Shown here piece by piece: positions 31,198-41,174 of a stretch of 43,609 nucleotides of DNA. Below the pieces are notes generated by a model. That model searched no databases. It had not been told where the DNA came from and saw only the letters and a list, made by a program, of their open reading frames with translations. The translations under genes were made by a program, and so were the position numbers. This DNA comes from an uncultured Pseudomonadota bacterium (GTDB lineage: Bacteria > Pseudomonadota > Gammaproteobacteria > Ga0077536), in the NCBI GenBank assembly GCA_913047675.1, contig CAJWTO010000007.1, positions 1 through 43,609 of the forward strand. The letters are read 5' to 3'. Positions within the stretch are counted from its first letter, which is position 1; every line of letters begins with the position of its first letter.

Positions 31198-31851
31198 CTA
31201 GTAATTTAGTTGGTTTACGGCTCTTAATCTCTCGGCTGTTCCAATGTCGTGCCAAACCCCCTTGTATATTTCCCCTGTAATTTGCTTTTTATTCACTTTT
31301 TGCCGAAGAATTTGGCCTAGCGCTATCTTGCCATCTGGAATTTCCGAAAAGAAAGCGGGACTATAAACTCCGATACCACAATAAGTATACGGCGAAGGCC
31401 TTTCGTTGGTTAAAAGATTTTCTCTTAGATTGAAATCACCACTATGGCTTTCGGGATTAGGCACCAAAACTAAATGGGCCTCCTCGACTTTTTTAGGCAA
31501 GTGGTCGAAGGTGAAATCTGTTAGTATGTCAGCATTCAGTACCAGAAAGGGTTGGTTCCCTAGCATAGGCAATGCCTGTTTTATCCCTCCAGCAGTTTCC
31601 AGCTCTTTGCCATATTCTTTTGAATATGAGATTTTGAGACCATACTGCGCGCCATCTTTTAATTTCTGTTCGATCAATTCTCCTAGATGGCACAAATTGA
31701 CTATTACCTCTCGATAACCGGCTAGTTTTAATGCGCGAAGATGTTTCTCTATGAGGCTCTCACCGTTCACACAGATCAATGCTTTTGGTGTGTGGTTGGT
31801 TATAGGCTTTAGCCTAGTTCCTTTTCCTGCAGCTAAAATTATTGCCTTCAA
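31198..31851 (-). CDS. Sugar nucleotidyltransferase, MurU-like
   Basis: MKAIILAAGKGTRLKPITNHTPKALICVNGESLIEKHL; FLVLNADILTDF; GVWHDIGTAERLRAVN. Confidence 0.88.
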   Translation of the reverse strand: MKAIILAAGKGTRLKPITNHTPKALICVNGESLIEKHLRALKLAGYREVIVNLCHLGELIEQKLKDGAQYGLKISYSKEYGKELETAGGIKQALPMLGNQPFLVLNADILTDFTFDHLPKKVEEAHLVLVPNPESHSGDFNLRENLLTNERPSPYTYCGIGVYSPAFFSEIPDGKIALGQILRQKVNKKQITGEIYKGVWHDIGTAERLRAVNQLNY

Positions 31852-31975
31852 TGCTATTCATTCTTAATTTTATTTTGTTTGAGAATACTATAACTCGCGT
31901 ATGGAGTGTATTAAGAATATTAAGTGTCGACTTTATCTGGCATTATTAAGATATGATTTTAACGTTTCATTTCTC

Positions 31976-32932
31976 ATGCTGACTATCCTTACTTTTATTC
32001 TGGGTGGTTTGTTAATTTTGGTGTACGGCGCAGATCGCTTTGTGATCGGGGCATTAGGTACAGCAAAGTATCTTGGTATTTCCCCCTTATTGTGTGGGAT
32101 TCTGATAGTAGGGTTGGCAACGTCACTCCCCGAGGCGCTAGTATCTGCTTCTGCAGCCTTAGAGGGTAGTCCTTTACTGGGAGTTGCTAACGCCTTAGGG
32201 TCAAATATTGCCAATATTGGTCTAGTCTTGGGTGTAACGCTGCTGGTTGCAACTAATCGTGTAGCTTGCCCTCCTATGGGTCGAGATCTTGCCCTAATGT
32301 TAGCTTCGATGTTGGCTGTATGTTTTGTGCTGATAGATTTAAATCTAAGTCTAGGAGACGGTATCCTTTTATTAATTTCCTTAGTCGCAGTTCTTCTTTT
32401 TATGATTTATCGTGGACAAGTTAACGCCGATGATAGTTTAGTGGTCAATAAGGAATCCTGTCGTAATCCAGCTATATTTTTGCCACTAGTCAACTTATTC
32501 CTTGGTTTTGTTGCCCTGATTGGAGGGTCAAAACTTTTGGTTTTGGGAGCGATAGATCTGGCGAGATTATGGGAAATAAGTGAGGCGGTTATAGGACTTA
32601 CTATCGTGGCTATTGGAACCAGCCTTCCAGAATTAGCTGCGTCGTTAATGAGCGTGATAAAAGGTAAAAGTGACATGGCGATAGGAAATATTATTGGTTC
32701 GAATATTTTCAATAGCTTAGGTGTTTTAGCTATGCCCGCATTACTGGCCCCCAATTTTTTGATGCCGCCAGAGATACTATTTCGCGATGTGATTAGTATG
32801 GTGCTGATTAGTGTGATATTGATTGTTATTTTGTTGACCCGAAGTACTAGCGGCTTTTTGACCCGTTCTAATGGTTTCGTCCTGACTTTTATTTTTGTGG
32901 GTTATCAATTTTTACTATTCACGGGTATTTAG
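31976..32932 (+). CDS. CaCA-family Na+/Ca2+ exchanger (YrbG-like)
   Basis: Duplicated motifs VGLATSLPEALVSASAALEGSPLLGVANALGSNIANIGLVLG and VAIGTSLPELAASLMSVIKGKSDMAIGNIIGSNIFNSLGVLA. ATG 31976 is the more natural start; the ORF track uses 31901. Confidence 0.92.
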   Translation: MLTILTFILGGLLILVYGADRFVIGALGTAKYLGISPLLCGILIVGLATSLPEALVSASAALEGSPLLGVANALGSNIANIGLVLGVTLLVATNRVACPPMGRDLALMLASMLAVCFVLIDLNLSLGDGILLLISLVAVLLFMIYRGQVNADDSLVVNKESCRNPAIFLPLVNLFLGFVALIGGSKLLVLGAIDLARLWEISEAVIGLTIVAIGTSLPELAASLMSVIKGKSDMAIGNIIGSNIFNSLGVLAMPALLAPNFLMPPEILFRDVISMVLISVILIVILLTRSTSGFLTRSNGFVLTFIFVGYQFLLFTGI

Positions 32933-32975
32933 TCACTAGAATTGTATAATCACTGGTAGGAGATGGTTAACTACT

Positions 32976-33980
32976 ATGACAGAGAAACGAATTACTGACT
33001 CTGAAAGCCTCAGCAAGGTATCTTATGTTTCGATTGGTCAGAAAGTACTACAAGCTGAAGCTCAGGCACTAACTGCGATTGCTAAAGATTTAGGCAGAAA
33101 TTTCCATGATGCAGTTGGCTGCATTTTGGAATGTAAGGGAAGGTTGGTAGTCATCGGTGTGGGGAAATCAGGCCACATCGGGAGGAAAATTTCGGCTACT
33201 CTGGCGAGTACGGGCACACCGTCATTCTTTGTTCACGCTGGCGAAGCAAGTCATGGTGACGTCGGCATGATAGTTGAGCAGGATACCGTATTGGCACTGT
33301 CAAATTCTGGTGAGACTCAGGAACTGGTTGTTTTAATTCCTGTTCTGAAAAGACTCGGTATCCCGTTAATAGCGTTTACGGGCGATACTTCATCAACTTT
33401 AGCAAAAAGTGCCGATATCCATGTTTTTACTGGGGCGGACGAGGAGGCTTGTCCACTAGGTCTTGCCCCGACGTCCAGTACAACTGTTGCTTTGGCGGTT
33501 GGTGATGCATTGGCTGTGACACTGCTCGAATCTCGTGGATTCACTGAGAAAGACTTTGCAATGGTTCATCCCGGCGGTAGCCTAGGTAGACGATTGCTGC
33601 TCACCGTAGAAGATATTATGCACTCAGGGACAGATATGCCTACGATTTCATTAGACTCGTCTATTAGTGAGGGTTTGCGCGAAATTAGTAGATGTGGACT
33701 AGGTTTGGTGGTCGTGATAAATGACTCGGGTAATGTGCTGGGGATCTTTACGGACGGAGATTTGAGGCGAATGATAGAAATAGGTTTAGATGTCAGAACC
33801 ACCAGATTAGATGCAGGGATGACCAGAGAGTGTAAGACTTTAAACTCTAGTGCTCTTGCTGCGGAAGCTTTAAAACTTATGCAAGAAGAAAAAATTAACG
33901 CCCTTCCAATTATCAGCAAAAACAATCAATTAATTGGAGTAATAAATATGCATGACTTATTGATAGCGAAAGTATTTTAA
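32976..33980 (+). CDS. kdsD: Arabinose-5-phosphate isomerase
   Basis: SIS domain (VVIGVGKSGHIGRKISATLASTGTPSFFVHAGEASHGDVGM) plus two CBS domains; yrbG-kdsD context. Confidence 0.95.
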   Translation: MTEKRITDSESLSKVSYVSIGQKVLQAEAQALTAIAKDLGRNFHDAVGCILECKGRLVVIGVGKSGHIGRKISATLASTGTPSFFVHAGEASHGDVGMIVEQDTVLALSNSGETQELVVLIPVLKRLGIPLIAFTGDTSSTLAKSADIHVFTGADEEACPLGLAPTSSTTVALAVGDALAVTLLESRGFTEKDFAMVHPGGSLGRRLLLTVEDIMHSGTDMPTISLDSSISEGLREISRCGLGLVVVINDSGNVLGIFTDGDLRRMIEIGLDVRTTRLDAGMTRECKTLNSSALAAEALKLMQEEKINALPIISKNNQLIGVINMHDLLIAKVF

Positions 33981-34025
33981 AATGGTAGCTCATTTATATG
34001 TCGTATCAGTGAAAAATATAACGCC

Positions 34026-34592
34026 ATGAAAATCTGGATCATTTCAGTATCGGTGTTCTGTGGGATGATCTACAGCCTATGGCTTTCCATGGGGATAGAA
34101 GATGCCGGAATTATCTCTTCAAAGCGAGACCTAGAGGATCCAGATTATTATATAGAGAACATGGTTCGTCGCACGATGGACGAAAGTGGCGAAGTACGCA
34201 CGATTTTATATGCAGATTTGGTAGAACATTTTCCGAGCGATGATTCAATGGATCTACAAAGACCTTATTTACAATTATATAATACTGCCGGCCAACCCTG
34301 GCATGTCAAATCTGAGACGGGATGGGTGAGCTCAGGAAATGAAGTTATTCTGTTACATGGAGAGGTAGAGATTTGGCGCTTAGATTCTGAACAAAAAAGG
34401 ATAATTCAAGCCCTAACCTCGGAATTACGAGTACTGCCGGATGACGAATATGCTGAAAGTAATGAGCCCTCCATCATTGTCCATCCATCTGCCGTGACCC
34501 ATTCCGTAGGACTCCGTGCGAATTTTTCTCACAATCACCTTGAGTTAGTTCGTGAAGTTAGGAGTAAGCATAAAAATAAAACGTCTGGATAA
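34026..34592 (+). CDS. lptC: LPS export protein LptC
   Basis: Single N-terminal TM, DPDYYIENMVRRTMDESGEVRTILYADLVEHFPSDDSMDL; located between kdsD and lptA. Confidence 0.88.
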   Translation: MKIWIISVSVFCGMIYSLWLSMGIEDAGIISSKRDLEDPDYYIENMVRRTMDESGEVRTILYADLVEHFPSDDSMDLQRPYLQLYNTAGQPWHVKSETGWVSSGNEVILLHGEVEIWRLDSEQKRIIQALTSELRVLPDDEYAESNEPSIIVHPSAVTHSVGLRANFSHNHLELVREVRSKHKNKTSG

Positions 34593-34616
34593 TATTACCG
34601 GCTGGAGATTTTTCTC

Positions 34617-35168
34617 GTGGATTTTACAAGAGTTTTTTCAATTATGTTAAGTTTGAGTAGTCTCACGGTTTTATCATTTCCTTTATTTGGCCTTTCGACT
34701 GATTTTGAACAACCGATTGAAATAGAGGCAGATTTTGCAGAATTAGATGATCAGGCGGGCACTACTGTATATATTGGTAATGTAGTATTGGTGCAGGGTT
34801 CGATAGTTATGACTGGCGATAAATTAACCGCAACTTTCACACCCGAGAGAGATTTAGAGGAAGCGATCTTAGAGGGTCGACTAGCTACTTTTAGGCAGAC
34901 GCCAGATAAGGGCGAGGATATTGAAGGTGAGGGGGCAATAATTGAGATGCATGCTTTTGATAATATGTTCTTTTTGACCGGCAAGGCCAAGGTTACGCAA
35001 GGATTAAGATTAACCCAAGGTTACCGCATAAGTTATGATACAGAAAAAAGTATAGCCACGGTTCGAACCTCACGTTCCTCCAATGCTTCGGCTAATACTA
35101 ACGATCGACCTAAAGATCGTGTACGTATTGTCATACCTCCTAAAGAAAAGGAGCCAGGTAAAAACTAA
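34617..35168 (+). CDS. lptA: LPS transport periplasmic protein LptA
   Basis: QPIEIEADFAELDDQAGTTVYIGNVVLVQGSIVMTGDKLTA OstA/LptA pattern. Confidence 0.92.
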   Translation: MDFTRVFSIMLSLSSLTVLSFPLFGLSTDFEQPIEIEADFAELDDQAGTTVYIGNVVLVQGSIVMTGDKLTATFTPERDLEEAILEGRLATFRQTPDKGEDIEGEGAIIEMHAFDNMFFLTGKAKVTQGLRLTQGYRISYDTEKSIATVRTSRSSNASANTNDRPKDRVRIVIPPKEKEPGKN

Positions 35169-35216
35169 TGAAAGACGAATTAGATAACATTGATAGGTGT
35201 AAGGAGTCTTTTGCCT

Positions 35217-35942
35217 ATGAGTAGTCTTGTAGTAAGCAATCTCAGCAAGGCTTTTAGCAGTAGAAAAGTAGTAAAAAGTGTGAGTCTGAATGTGGATAGT
35301 GGTGAAGTAGTGGGATTGCTCGGACCTAATGGCGCGGGAAAGACGACCAGTTTCTATATGATTGTGGGACTGATTAAAAACGACGGTGGGTCTATTAAGC
35401 TTGATTTAGAAGATATAACTGGACTACCTATGGACGAAAGAGCCCGCAAGGGCATCGGATACTTGCCACAAGAAGCTTCTATTTTCCGGAAACTAACCGT
35501 GGAGGAAAATATTTTAGGAGTTCTAGAGATAGCGGGTGTTGCTAGCGCAGAGCAGAGACTAATAAAACTCGATTCGTTATTGAACGAATTTCATATTTCT
35601 CACATCAGGCATAGCATAGGTATGTCGTTATCTGGTGGTGAAAGAAGACGTGTAGAAATTGCACGAGCTTTAGCCACCGAGCCGAGATTTATATTACTTG
35701 ATGAACCCTTCGCGGGTGTAGACCCTATTTCTGTCGGTGATATTCAATCCATCGTAGCCCACTTAAAAAACGTAGGTATTGGCGTTCTGATAACCGATCA
35801 CAATGTACAAGAGACGCTGAGAATATGTGATCGTGCATATATCGTAAATGAAGGTACTATCATTGCGTCGGGTGATCCTACTGGGATATTGGAAAATGAC
35901 ACTGTCAGGCGCGTATATTTAGGTGATAGCTTTAGCATTTGA
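35217..35942 (+). CDS. lptB: LPS export ABC transporter ATP-binding protein LptB
   Basis: [56 protein letters not shown] 35217 after AAGGAGT. Confidence 0.96.
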   Translation: MSSLVVSNLSKAFSSRKVVKSVSLNVDSGEVVGLLGPNGAGKTTSFYMIVGLIKNDGGSIKLDLEDITGLPMDERARKGIGYLPQEASIFRKLTVEENILGVLEIAGVASAEQRLIKLDSLLNEFHISHIRHSIGMSLSGGERRRVEIARALATEPRFILLDEPFAGVDPISVGDIQSIVAHLKNVGIGVLITDHNVQETLRICDRAYIVNEGTIIASGDPTGILENDTVRRVYLGDSFSI

Positions 35943-36005
35943 TGGGCTCATGTTCTTACCAAATTTCCGGATTACCATTTTGAATTTCTTTAAGTATCGT
36001 GATCT

Positions 36006-37418
36006 ATGAAGACGCTCCTCCAATTAAAAACTAGTCAGCAGTTAAAGATGACGCCTCAACTACAGCAGGCGATCAGGCTCCTCCAGCTTTCCACGGCAGA
36101 GCTGAATCTTGAGATACGCGAGGCGCTTGAGTCGAATATGATGCTAGAAATTGACGAGCCAGATGTTGATGTTACTGATCGGGGAGTTGATTTAGAGATT
36201 GAGGATAAAACACCCGAGATAGAAATTAGTCCATCCCACGCTCTTGAGGGTAACCAAGCATACGACGAGTACGCGTCTTCTTTTACCCATAGCGGTGATA
36301 TATCTGATATAGAGGGGGCGCACCTAGGTTCTCTTAAGTCTCATCTGCTGTGGCAATTAAATCTCCTCAATTTAAGTGATACAGATTATGTGGTAGCTGT
36401 TTCTATAATAGATGCTATAGATAATACGGGCAGGCTAAGCTGCTCGTTAGACGAAATTAAAGAAACCTTGTGCGGTTCGATTGAGCCTATACCAGAGCTA
36501 GATGAAATTAATTTAGTTTTAAAAATTATTCAAGAATTTGATCCAATAGGTGTTGGTGCTCGCAATCTTTCGGAATGTCTCCTTTTGCAACTGGCAGAAT
36601 TACCGGAAGATACTCCACTTTTGAACGAAGCTCGCCTATGCGTAGAGCAATATATGAGTTTATTAGGAGCGAGAAATTACCAAGATCTTTTGGATAATTT
36701 AGGTATTAAGAGAGACGAATTAGTACATATGCTTAGGTTAATTAAAGATCTTAATCCTAGACCAGGAGAACAGTATGATAGTGTTTCTAAAGATTATATC
36801 GTTCCAGACGTTTTTGTATTTTGGGAAAAAGGAGGCTGGAGTATCGAGTTGAATAATGAAGCGGTGCCCAGGGTTAGAGTGAATTCATCATACTCAAATC
36901 TTGTTAGAAAGATTGAAAAAAAAGAAGATCAGCTGACCATTAAATCTCATTTACAGGAGGCACGTTGGCTAATTAAAAGTATAGAAAGCCGAAACGACAC
37001 TTTGTCTAGAGTCGCCAATGCTATTGTTGAACATCAAAGTGCATTTTTAGCATTTGGCGAAGAAGCGATGAGGCCTCTAGTCTTAAATGAAATTGCCAGC
37101 TCTTTGGATATGCATGAATCCACTATTTCACGAATTACTACCCAAAAATATATGCATACCCCGAGAGGAATTTTTGAACTGAAGTATTTTTTCTCTAGCC
37201 ACGTTAGCGGATCTTCTGGCACCACTATTTCATCCACAGCAATACGCGCAATAATTAAAAAATTAATTGCATCGGAAAATAAAGAGAAGCCACTCAGTGA
37301 TAGTAAATTATCTACTATTTTGTCAGATCAAGGTGTTAAGGTCGCTAGACGAACAGTAGCTAAGTACCGAGAGTCATTATTAATCCCAGCTTCGATAGAG
37401 AGAAAAGAGCTGAGTTGA
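36006..37418 (+). CDS. rpoN: RNA polymerase sigma-54 factor
   Basis: Q-rich N-terminus MKTLLQLKTSQQLKMTPQLQQAIRLLQLSTAEL; RpoN box ARRTVAKYRESLLIPAS. Confidence 0.97.
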   Translation: MKTLLQLKTSQQLKMTPQLQQAIRLLQLSTAELNLEIREALESNMMLEIDEPDVDVTDRGVDLEIEDKTPEIEISPSHALEGNQAYDEYASSFTHSGDISDIEGAHLGSLKSHLLWQLNLLNLSDTDYVVAVSIIDAIDNTGRLSCSLDEIKETLCGSIEPIPELDEINLVLKIIQEFDPIGVGARNLSECLLLQLAELPEDTPLLNEARLCVEQYMSLLGARNYQDLLDNLGIKRDELVHMLRLIKDLNPRPGEQYDSVSKDYIVPDVFVFWEKGGWSIELNNEAVPRVRVNSSYSNLVRKIEKKEDQLTIKSHLQEARWLIKSIESRNDTLSRVANAIVEHQSAFLAFGEEAMRPLVLNEIASSLDMHESTISRITTQKYMHTPRGIFELKYFFSSHVSGSSGTTISSTAIRAIIKKLIASENKEKPLSDSKLSTILSDQGVKVARRTVAKYRESLLIPASIERKELS

Positions 37419-37652
37419 CTAGCAGATATTGTGACAATGGTTTAAATTTATTTTTTTATTTGAGTTGTAGTAACGGTCGGCGCTAGCGGTACAAGAAGAT
37501 ACTTTTAGAGAAGTCGTTTAATACGTGCATGCATAATCTATTTGCGATCAGTAAAGCCGAAATATGAATAGAGTTCGATTACGAGACAACTCAAGAATTG
37601 GTTCTAATAGACTTGTGCTGAGAGAGATTTAACCACTAATATCAAAGAACTT

Positions 37653-38519
37653 ATGCTAATGGAAAGACGTCTTGTAATTATCTCAGGTTTGTCAGGTGCC
37701 GGTAAGACAGCTGCTCTTCATGCTTTAGAAGATATAGGATTCTATTGCATTGATAATCTACCATTAGGAATTTTGCTACATTTTTCAGATTATCTGACTC
37801 AGCAGGATGACGGTGTCCTCAGCAAGGTTGCAGTAGTTATAGATTCTAGGAATGACGTTCCGCCTACGATTAAAGATCTTCCAGGCTTCATAAGTATATT
37901 GAATGATAAAGGAGTAAAACCAGAATTATTTTTTATCGATGCTACAACTGAAACTTTACTCCGGCGATATAGCGCAACGAGAAGAAAGCATCCTGCGTCT
38001 TCAAAGAACTTAGCTATTAGTGAGGCTATAGAGTATGAACGAGGCTTGATGGACACTTTGTTCGCGCAAAGTGATTTGTATTTAGATACATCGGATTTGA
38101 ATGTCCATCAACTGAGAGAGCGGTTTAAAAAAATTGTAACGGGGAGACGAGATAGTGTATTAACCTTGCAGTTCTACTCCTTTGGATATAAACACGGAAT
38201 TCCCAAGGATACAGATTTTGTTTTTGACGTTAGAAACCTTCCAAACCCATATTGGGAAGAAGGCCTGAGAGAACTTACGGGTCTTGATATGGCGGTGAAA
38301 ATTTTTTTAGATAATGAAGATATGGCTAATAAAATGTTTAGAGATATAGCAGGATTTTTAGTTAATTGGTTGGAAAATTTTGAATTGGATGATCGTAATT
38401 ATGTGACCGTGGCGATCGGGTGTACCGGTGGTAGACATCGTTCAGTTTACATGGCCGAAAAGTTAGCAGATCACTTTAAGCATAAAACAGTTTTAGTTAG
38501 CCACAGAGACTGCCAATAA
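37653..38519 (+). CDS. rapZ: RNase adapter protein RapZ
   Basis: IISGLSGAGKTAALHALEDIGFYCIDNLP; FSFGYKHGIPxDxDFVFDVRxLPNPYW-type segment; VAIGCTGGRHRSVYMAEKLA. Confidence 0.96.
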   Translation: MLMERRLVIISGLSGAGKTAALHALEDIGFYCIDNLPLGILLHFSDYLTQQDDGVLSKVAVVIDSRNDVPPTIKDLPGFISILNDKGVKPELFFIDATTETLLRRYSATRRKHPASSKNLAISEAIEYERGLMDTLFAQSDLYLDTSDLNVHQLRERFKKIVTGRRDSVLTLQFYSFGYKHGIPKDTDFVFDVRNLPNPYWEEGLRELTGLDMAVKIFLDNEDMANKMFRDIAGFLVNWLENFELDDRNYVTVAIGCTGGRHRSVYMAEKLADHFKHKTVLVSHRDCQ

Positions 38520-38753
38520 CGGGAAATAAGATTATTTTTCGATTGTGTAGTGAACGTTCGCGAAATTACTTCGGTTTCATTACATACTTTGTCATGCCAC
38601 TAAGTTATCCTTAAATTTGAGGAGTAGGAGGTTATGTGGTTAGTACGCGGACCTTATGAACTATTGCGATACCTCTTTTAATTAACGTTAACAATTCTCG
38701 CTTGAAGGTTGCATATTAGGATTATTGAAACGCTTTTTGGTGATTTATTTGAG

Positions 38754-40106
38754 ATGTCTGAGAAAAATAATAAGAATCAAGAGCTTTTAAAGCTTATACA
38801 TAATTATCTAGACTCCAATAATGTTTTAGCGTTAAAGAGTTGTTTGTCGAAGGTGCATCCTTCCGAGATAGCTGATGTACTTGAATCATCGACTGAGAGC
38901 GAAAGGCGACAATTGTGGAGTCATATCAACTCCAGTATAGAGGGTGACGTGCTCTCTAATTGTAATGCGGTTGTGCGAAATAGCCTGCTTCAACATATGG
39001 AGCCCTCCAGGGTAGCTAGCGCCACGAATCATCTTGAGTTAGATGACGTGGCAGATATCCTTCAAGATTTACCTCATGAGCTGGCTGATGAAATTTTACT
39101 ATCAATGGACGAGCAGAATCGCTTACGACTGGGCGCTGTACTTAATTACTCTGCTGATACGGCTGGCGGTTTGATGAACGTTGATGCTGTCACCGTAAGG
39201 TCTGACGTGGATGTAGATGTAGTACTGAGGTATATGCGCCAAACTAAGCATATACCGGAAAATTTTGATCAGTTGTTCGTGGTAGATCGCGGTGATGTGT
39301 TTTTAGGTGCCTTGCCTCTTACCACGCTAGTGTTGGCGAGCTCGGATGCCAAAATCTCAGACATTATGGATGTTAATCATCCTGCCATATTCGCCGATAC
39401 ACCAGCGCATGAGGTCGCTATTTTATTTGAGCAGCGAGATCTTGTTTCATCACCCGTTATTGATGAGAGTGGGAGGCTGATAGGTCGAATTATGATAGAT
39501 GATGTGGTCGATGTCATAAGACAAGAAGGAGATCATTCGTTAATGCTTTCGGCGGGTTTAGATGAAGAGCATGATATTTTTGCGCCGGTGCTAGTAAGTA
39601 CCAGGCAACGGTCATTATGGCTGGCGGTGAACTTAGCTACAGCATTTGCGGCCGCATGGGTCATAGGGTTATTTGAAGGCACGATTGAGCAATTAGTGGC
39701 ATTAGCAGTTTTGATGCCTATAGTAGCTAGTATGGGTGGGATCGCGGGGAATCAAACTTTGACTATTGTTTTGAGAGGCTTAGCTCTGGGGAATGTGGGC
39801 GATGCAAACTCGAGAACAGTGGTACGCAAAGAAGTTGCGGTAGGCCTGGCCAATGGTTGTATATGGTCAGTTGTGGTGGCTTTTGTTGCCGGGTTTTGGT
39901 TTGAAGATGCCGGTTTAGGTGCCGTTATAGGTTTTGCGATGGTACTCAATTTGCTGACCGCGGGTCTCGCAGGAGCCGCAATTCCTTTATTGTTACAGAA
40001 AATCAATATCGATCCAGCTCTAGCTGGAGGAGTAGTGCTTACCACCGTGACTGATATAGTAGGATTTGTAGCGTTTTTAGGCTTAGCTACAATGTTCCTT
40101 ATTTAG
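38754..40106 (+). CDS. mgtE: Magnesium transporter MgtE
   Basis: MgtE N domain, CBS pair, and C-terminal TM domain (LMPIVASMGGIAGNQTLTIVLRGLALG). ATG 38754 is likelier than 38709. Confidence 0.95.
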   Translation: MSEKNNKNQELLKLIHNYLDSNNVLALKSCLSKVHPSEIADVLESSTESERRQLWSHINSSIEGDVLSNCNAVVRNSLLQHMEPSRVASATNHLELDDVADILQDLPHELADEILLSMDEQNRLRLGAVLNYSADTAGGLMNVDAVTVRSDVDVDVVLRYMRQTKHIPENFDQLFVVDRGDVFLGALPLTTLVLASSDAKISDIMDVNHPAIFADTPAHEVAILFEQRDLVSSPVIDESGRLIGRIMIDDVVDVIRQEGDHSLMLSAGLDEEHDIFAPVLVSTRQRSLWLAVNLATAFAAAWVIGLFEGTIEQLVALAVLMPIVASMGGIAGNQTLTIVLRGLALGNVGDANSRTVVRKEVAVGLANGCIWSVVVAFVAGFWFEDAGLGAVIGFAMVLNLLTAGLAGAAIPLLLQKINIDPALAGGVVLTTVTDIVGFVAFLGLATMFLI

Positions 40107-40358
40107 CGGTTAGTATAAGAAACGCTAGAATTATCGGATTTATGTGTTAGTATTTATACGAGCAACTAAGTGTTGTTTTAATGCAACAAAAAATTTAGTT
40201 TGACATATCCTGCTTCTGATTTACGCTTAGCGTCTAGGGTAGGGGGAATAGTTTAAAACCTTAAAGTCGCGTATGTGACCTCAAGTGTGTTAAACTTATA
40301 TAAAATAAGGGTGCCTACCAAATAGGTAAATTATAAAAGTGCGTGGGAGACATGGATA

Positions 40359-40589
40359 ATGAACAAAATTTCAAGATTGTCAGCAGTACTAGTGCTGGGA
40401 TTACTGATAAGTGGCTGTGCTAGTAAAAATATTAAACCTGCCGATATTCTCTGCCCAGTATTGGGTGGTACTTTAGGTGCTGGTGTTGTTGCTGGAGGAT
40501 TAGACGGTGACGATAAAGGCGCTATGATGCTTGGTGCTGCAGTAGGTGCTGGTTTAGGGCACTTTCTATGTAATGCTGGTGACGATTAA
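40359..40589 (+). CDS. Small glycine-rich lipoprotein of unknown function
   Basis: Signal peptide with lipobox LLISGCAS followed by a Gly/Ala-rich glycine-zipper-like stretch. Confidence 0.75.
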   Translation: MNKISRLSAVLVLGLLISGCASKNIKPADILCPVLGGTLGAGVVAGGLDGDDKGAMMLGAAVGAGLGHFLCNAGDD

Positions 40590-40607
40590 ATAGAATTTTT
40601 AGTTTCT

Positions 40608-40632
40608 GGAAGGGCGGAGTCTCCGCCCTTCC
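40608..40632 (+). terminator. Strong hairpin terminator after the small lipoprotein gene
   Basis: GGAAGGGCGGAG-T-CTCCGCCCTTCC, a near-perfect inverted repeat 18 nt after the stop, followed by AT-rich sequence. Confidence 0.75.
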
Positions 40633-40714
40633 ATTATTAATATTCAATTTTTTTATTCTCCGTCGCTAAGTAGCTGACTACTGGCTCAGAATTTCTATCG
40701 CCGCGACGATCATA

Positions 40715-41062
40715 TTACCATTTGAATAAAACCCATTGAGGTACAGTCGGCTCTGGCTTGCCATCTAACCTTGTTTCTAAGAGACCATCACCATCGTGGT
40801 CTAAAAAGAAGTAAGGAATCCCTCGAATGGGTGTAACCTTTATCATATATAGGCGGCCGTTTAGCCTGTGCTCTTCGTGTATGGCGTTTTTCTTTTGTAC
40901 GATAGTTATTTCAGGTTCAAGTTCCTCGTGCATATAGGCGTCATCTGGGACTATTACAATCGGAGGCGGAGGTGCATCGATAAATTGTTGCTCTTCAGCT
41001 TGTAATACTGCCGTAAATATAGAAACTGATGCAATTACAGCAAGGTGGTAGTTTAGTTTCAT
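40715..41062 (-). CDS. DUF2782-family protein
   Basis: Signal peptide MKLNYHLAVIASVSIFTAVLQA; PPPPIVIVPDD...LEPEITIVQKKNAIHEEHRLNGRLYMIKVTPIRGIPYFFLDHDGDGLLE. Divergent from polA, a common location for this family. Confidence 0.85.
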   Translation of the reverse strand: MKLNYHLAVIASVSIFTAVLQAEEQQFIDAPPPPIVIVPDDAYMHEELEPEITIVQKKNAIHEEHRLNGRLYMIKVTPIRGIPYFFLDHDGDGLLETRLDGKPEPTVPQWVLFKW

Positions 41063-41174
41063 AGGATATCGATCTCTCTTCGAAATGTTTGCTGGTATCA
41101 TTAACCTTAAGAATAGCATTGAAAACAGAATAAAACATTGCTTACTCAAAAATTGCTTATTATTTTGGATTTAA

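Noticed and set aside
40160-40200. GTTG...CAAC hairpin followed by an A-run after mgtE as a terminator
   Set aside because: Stem is only 4 bp and is followed by A-rich, not T-rich, sequence on the plus strand.
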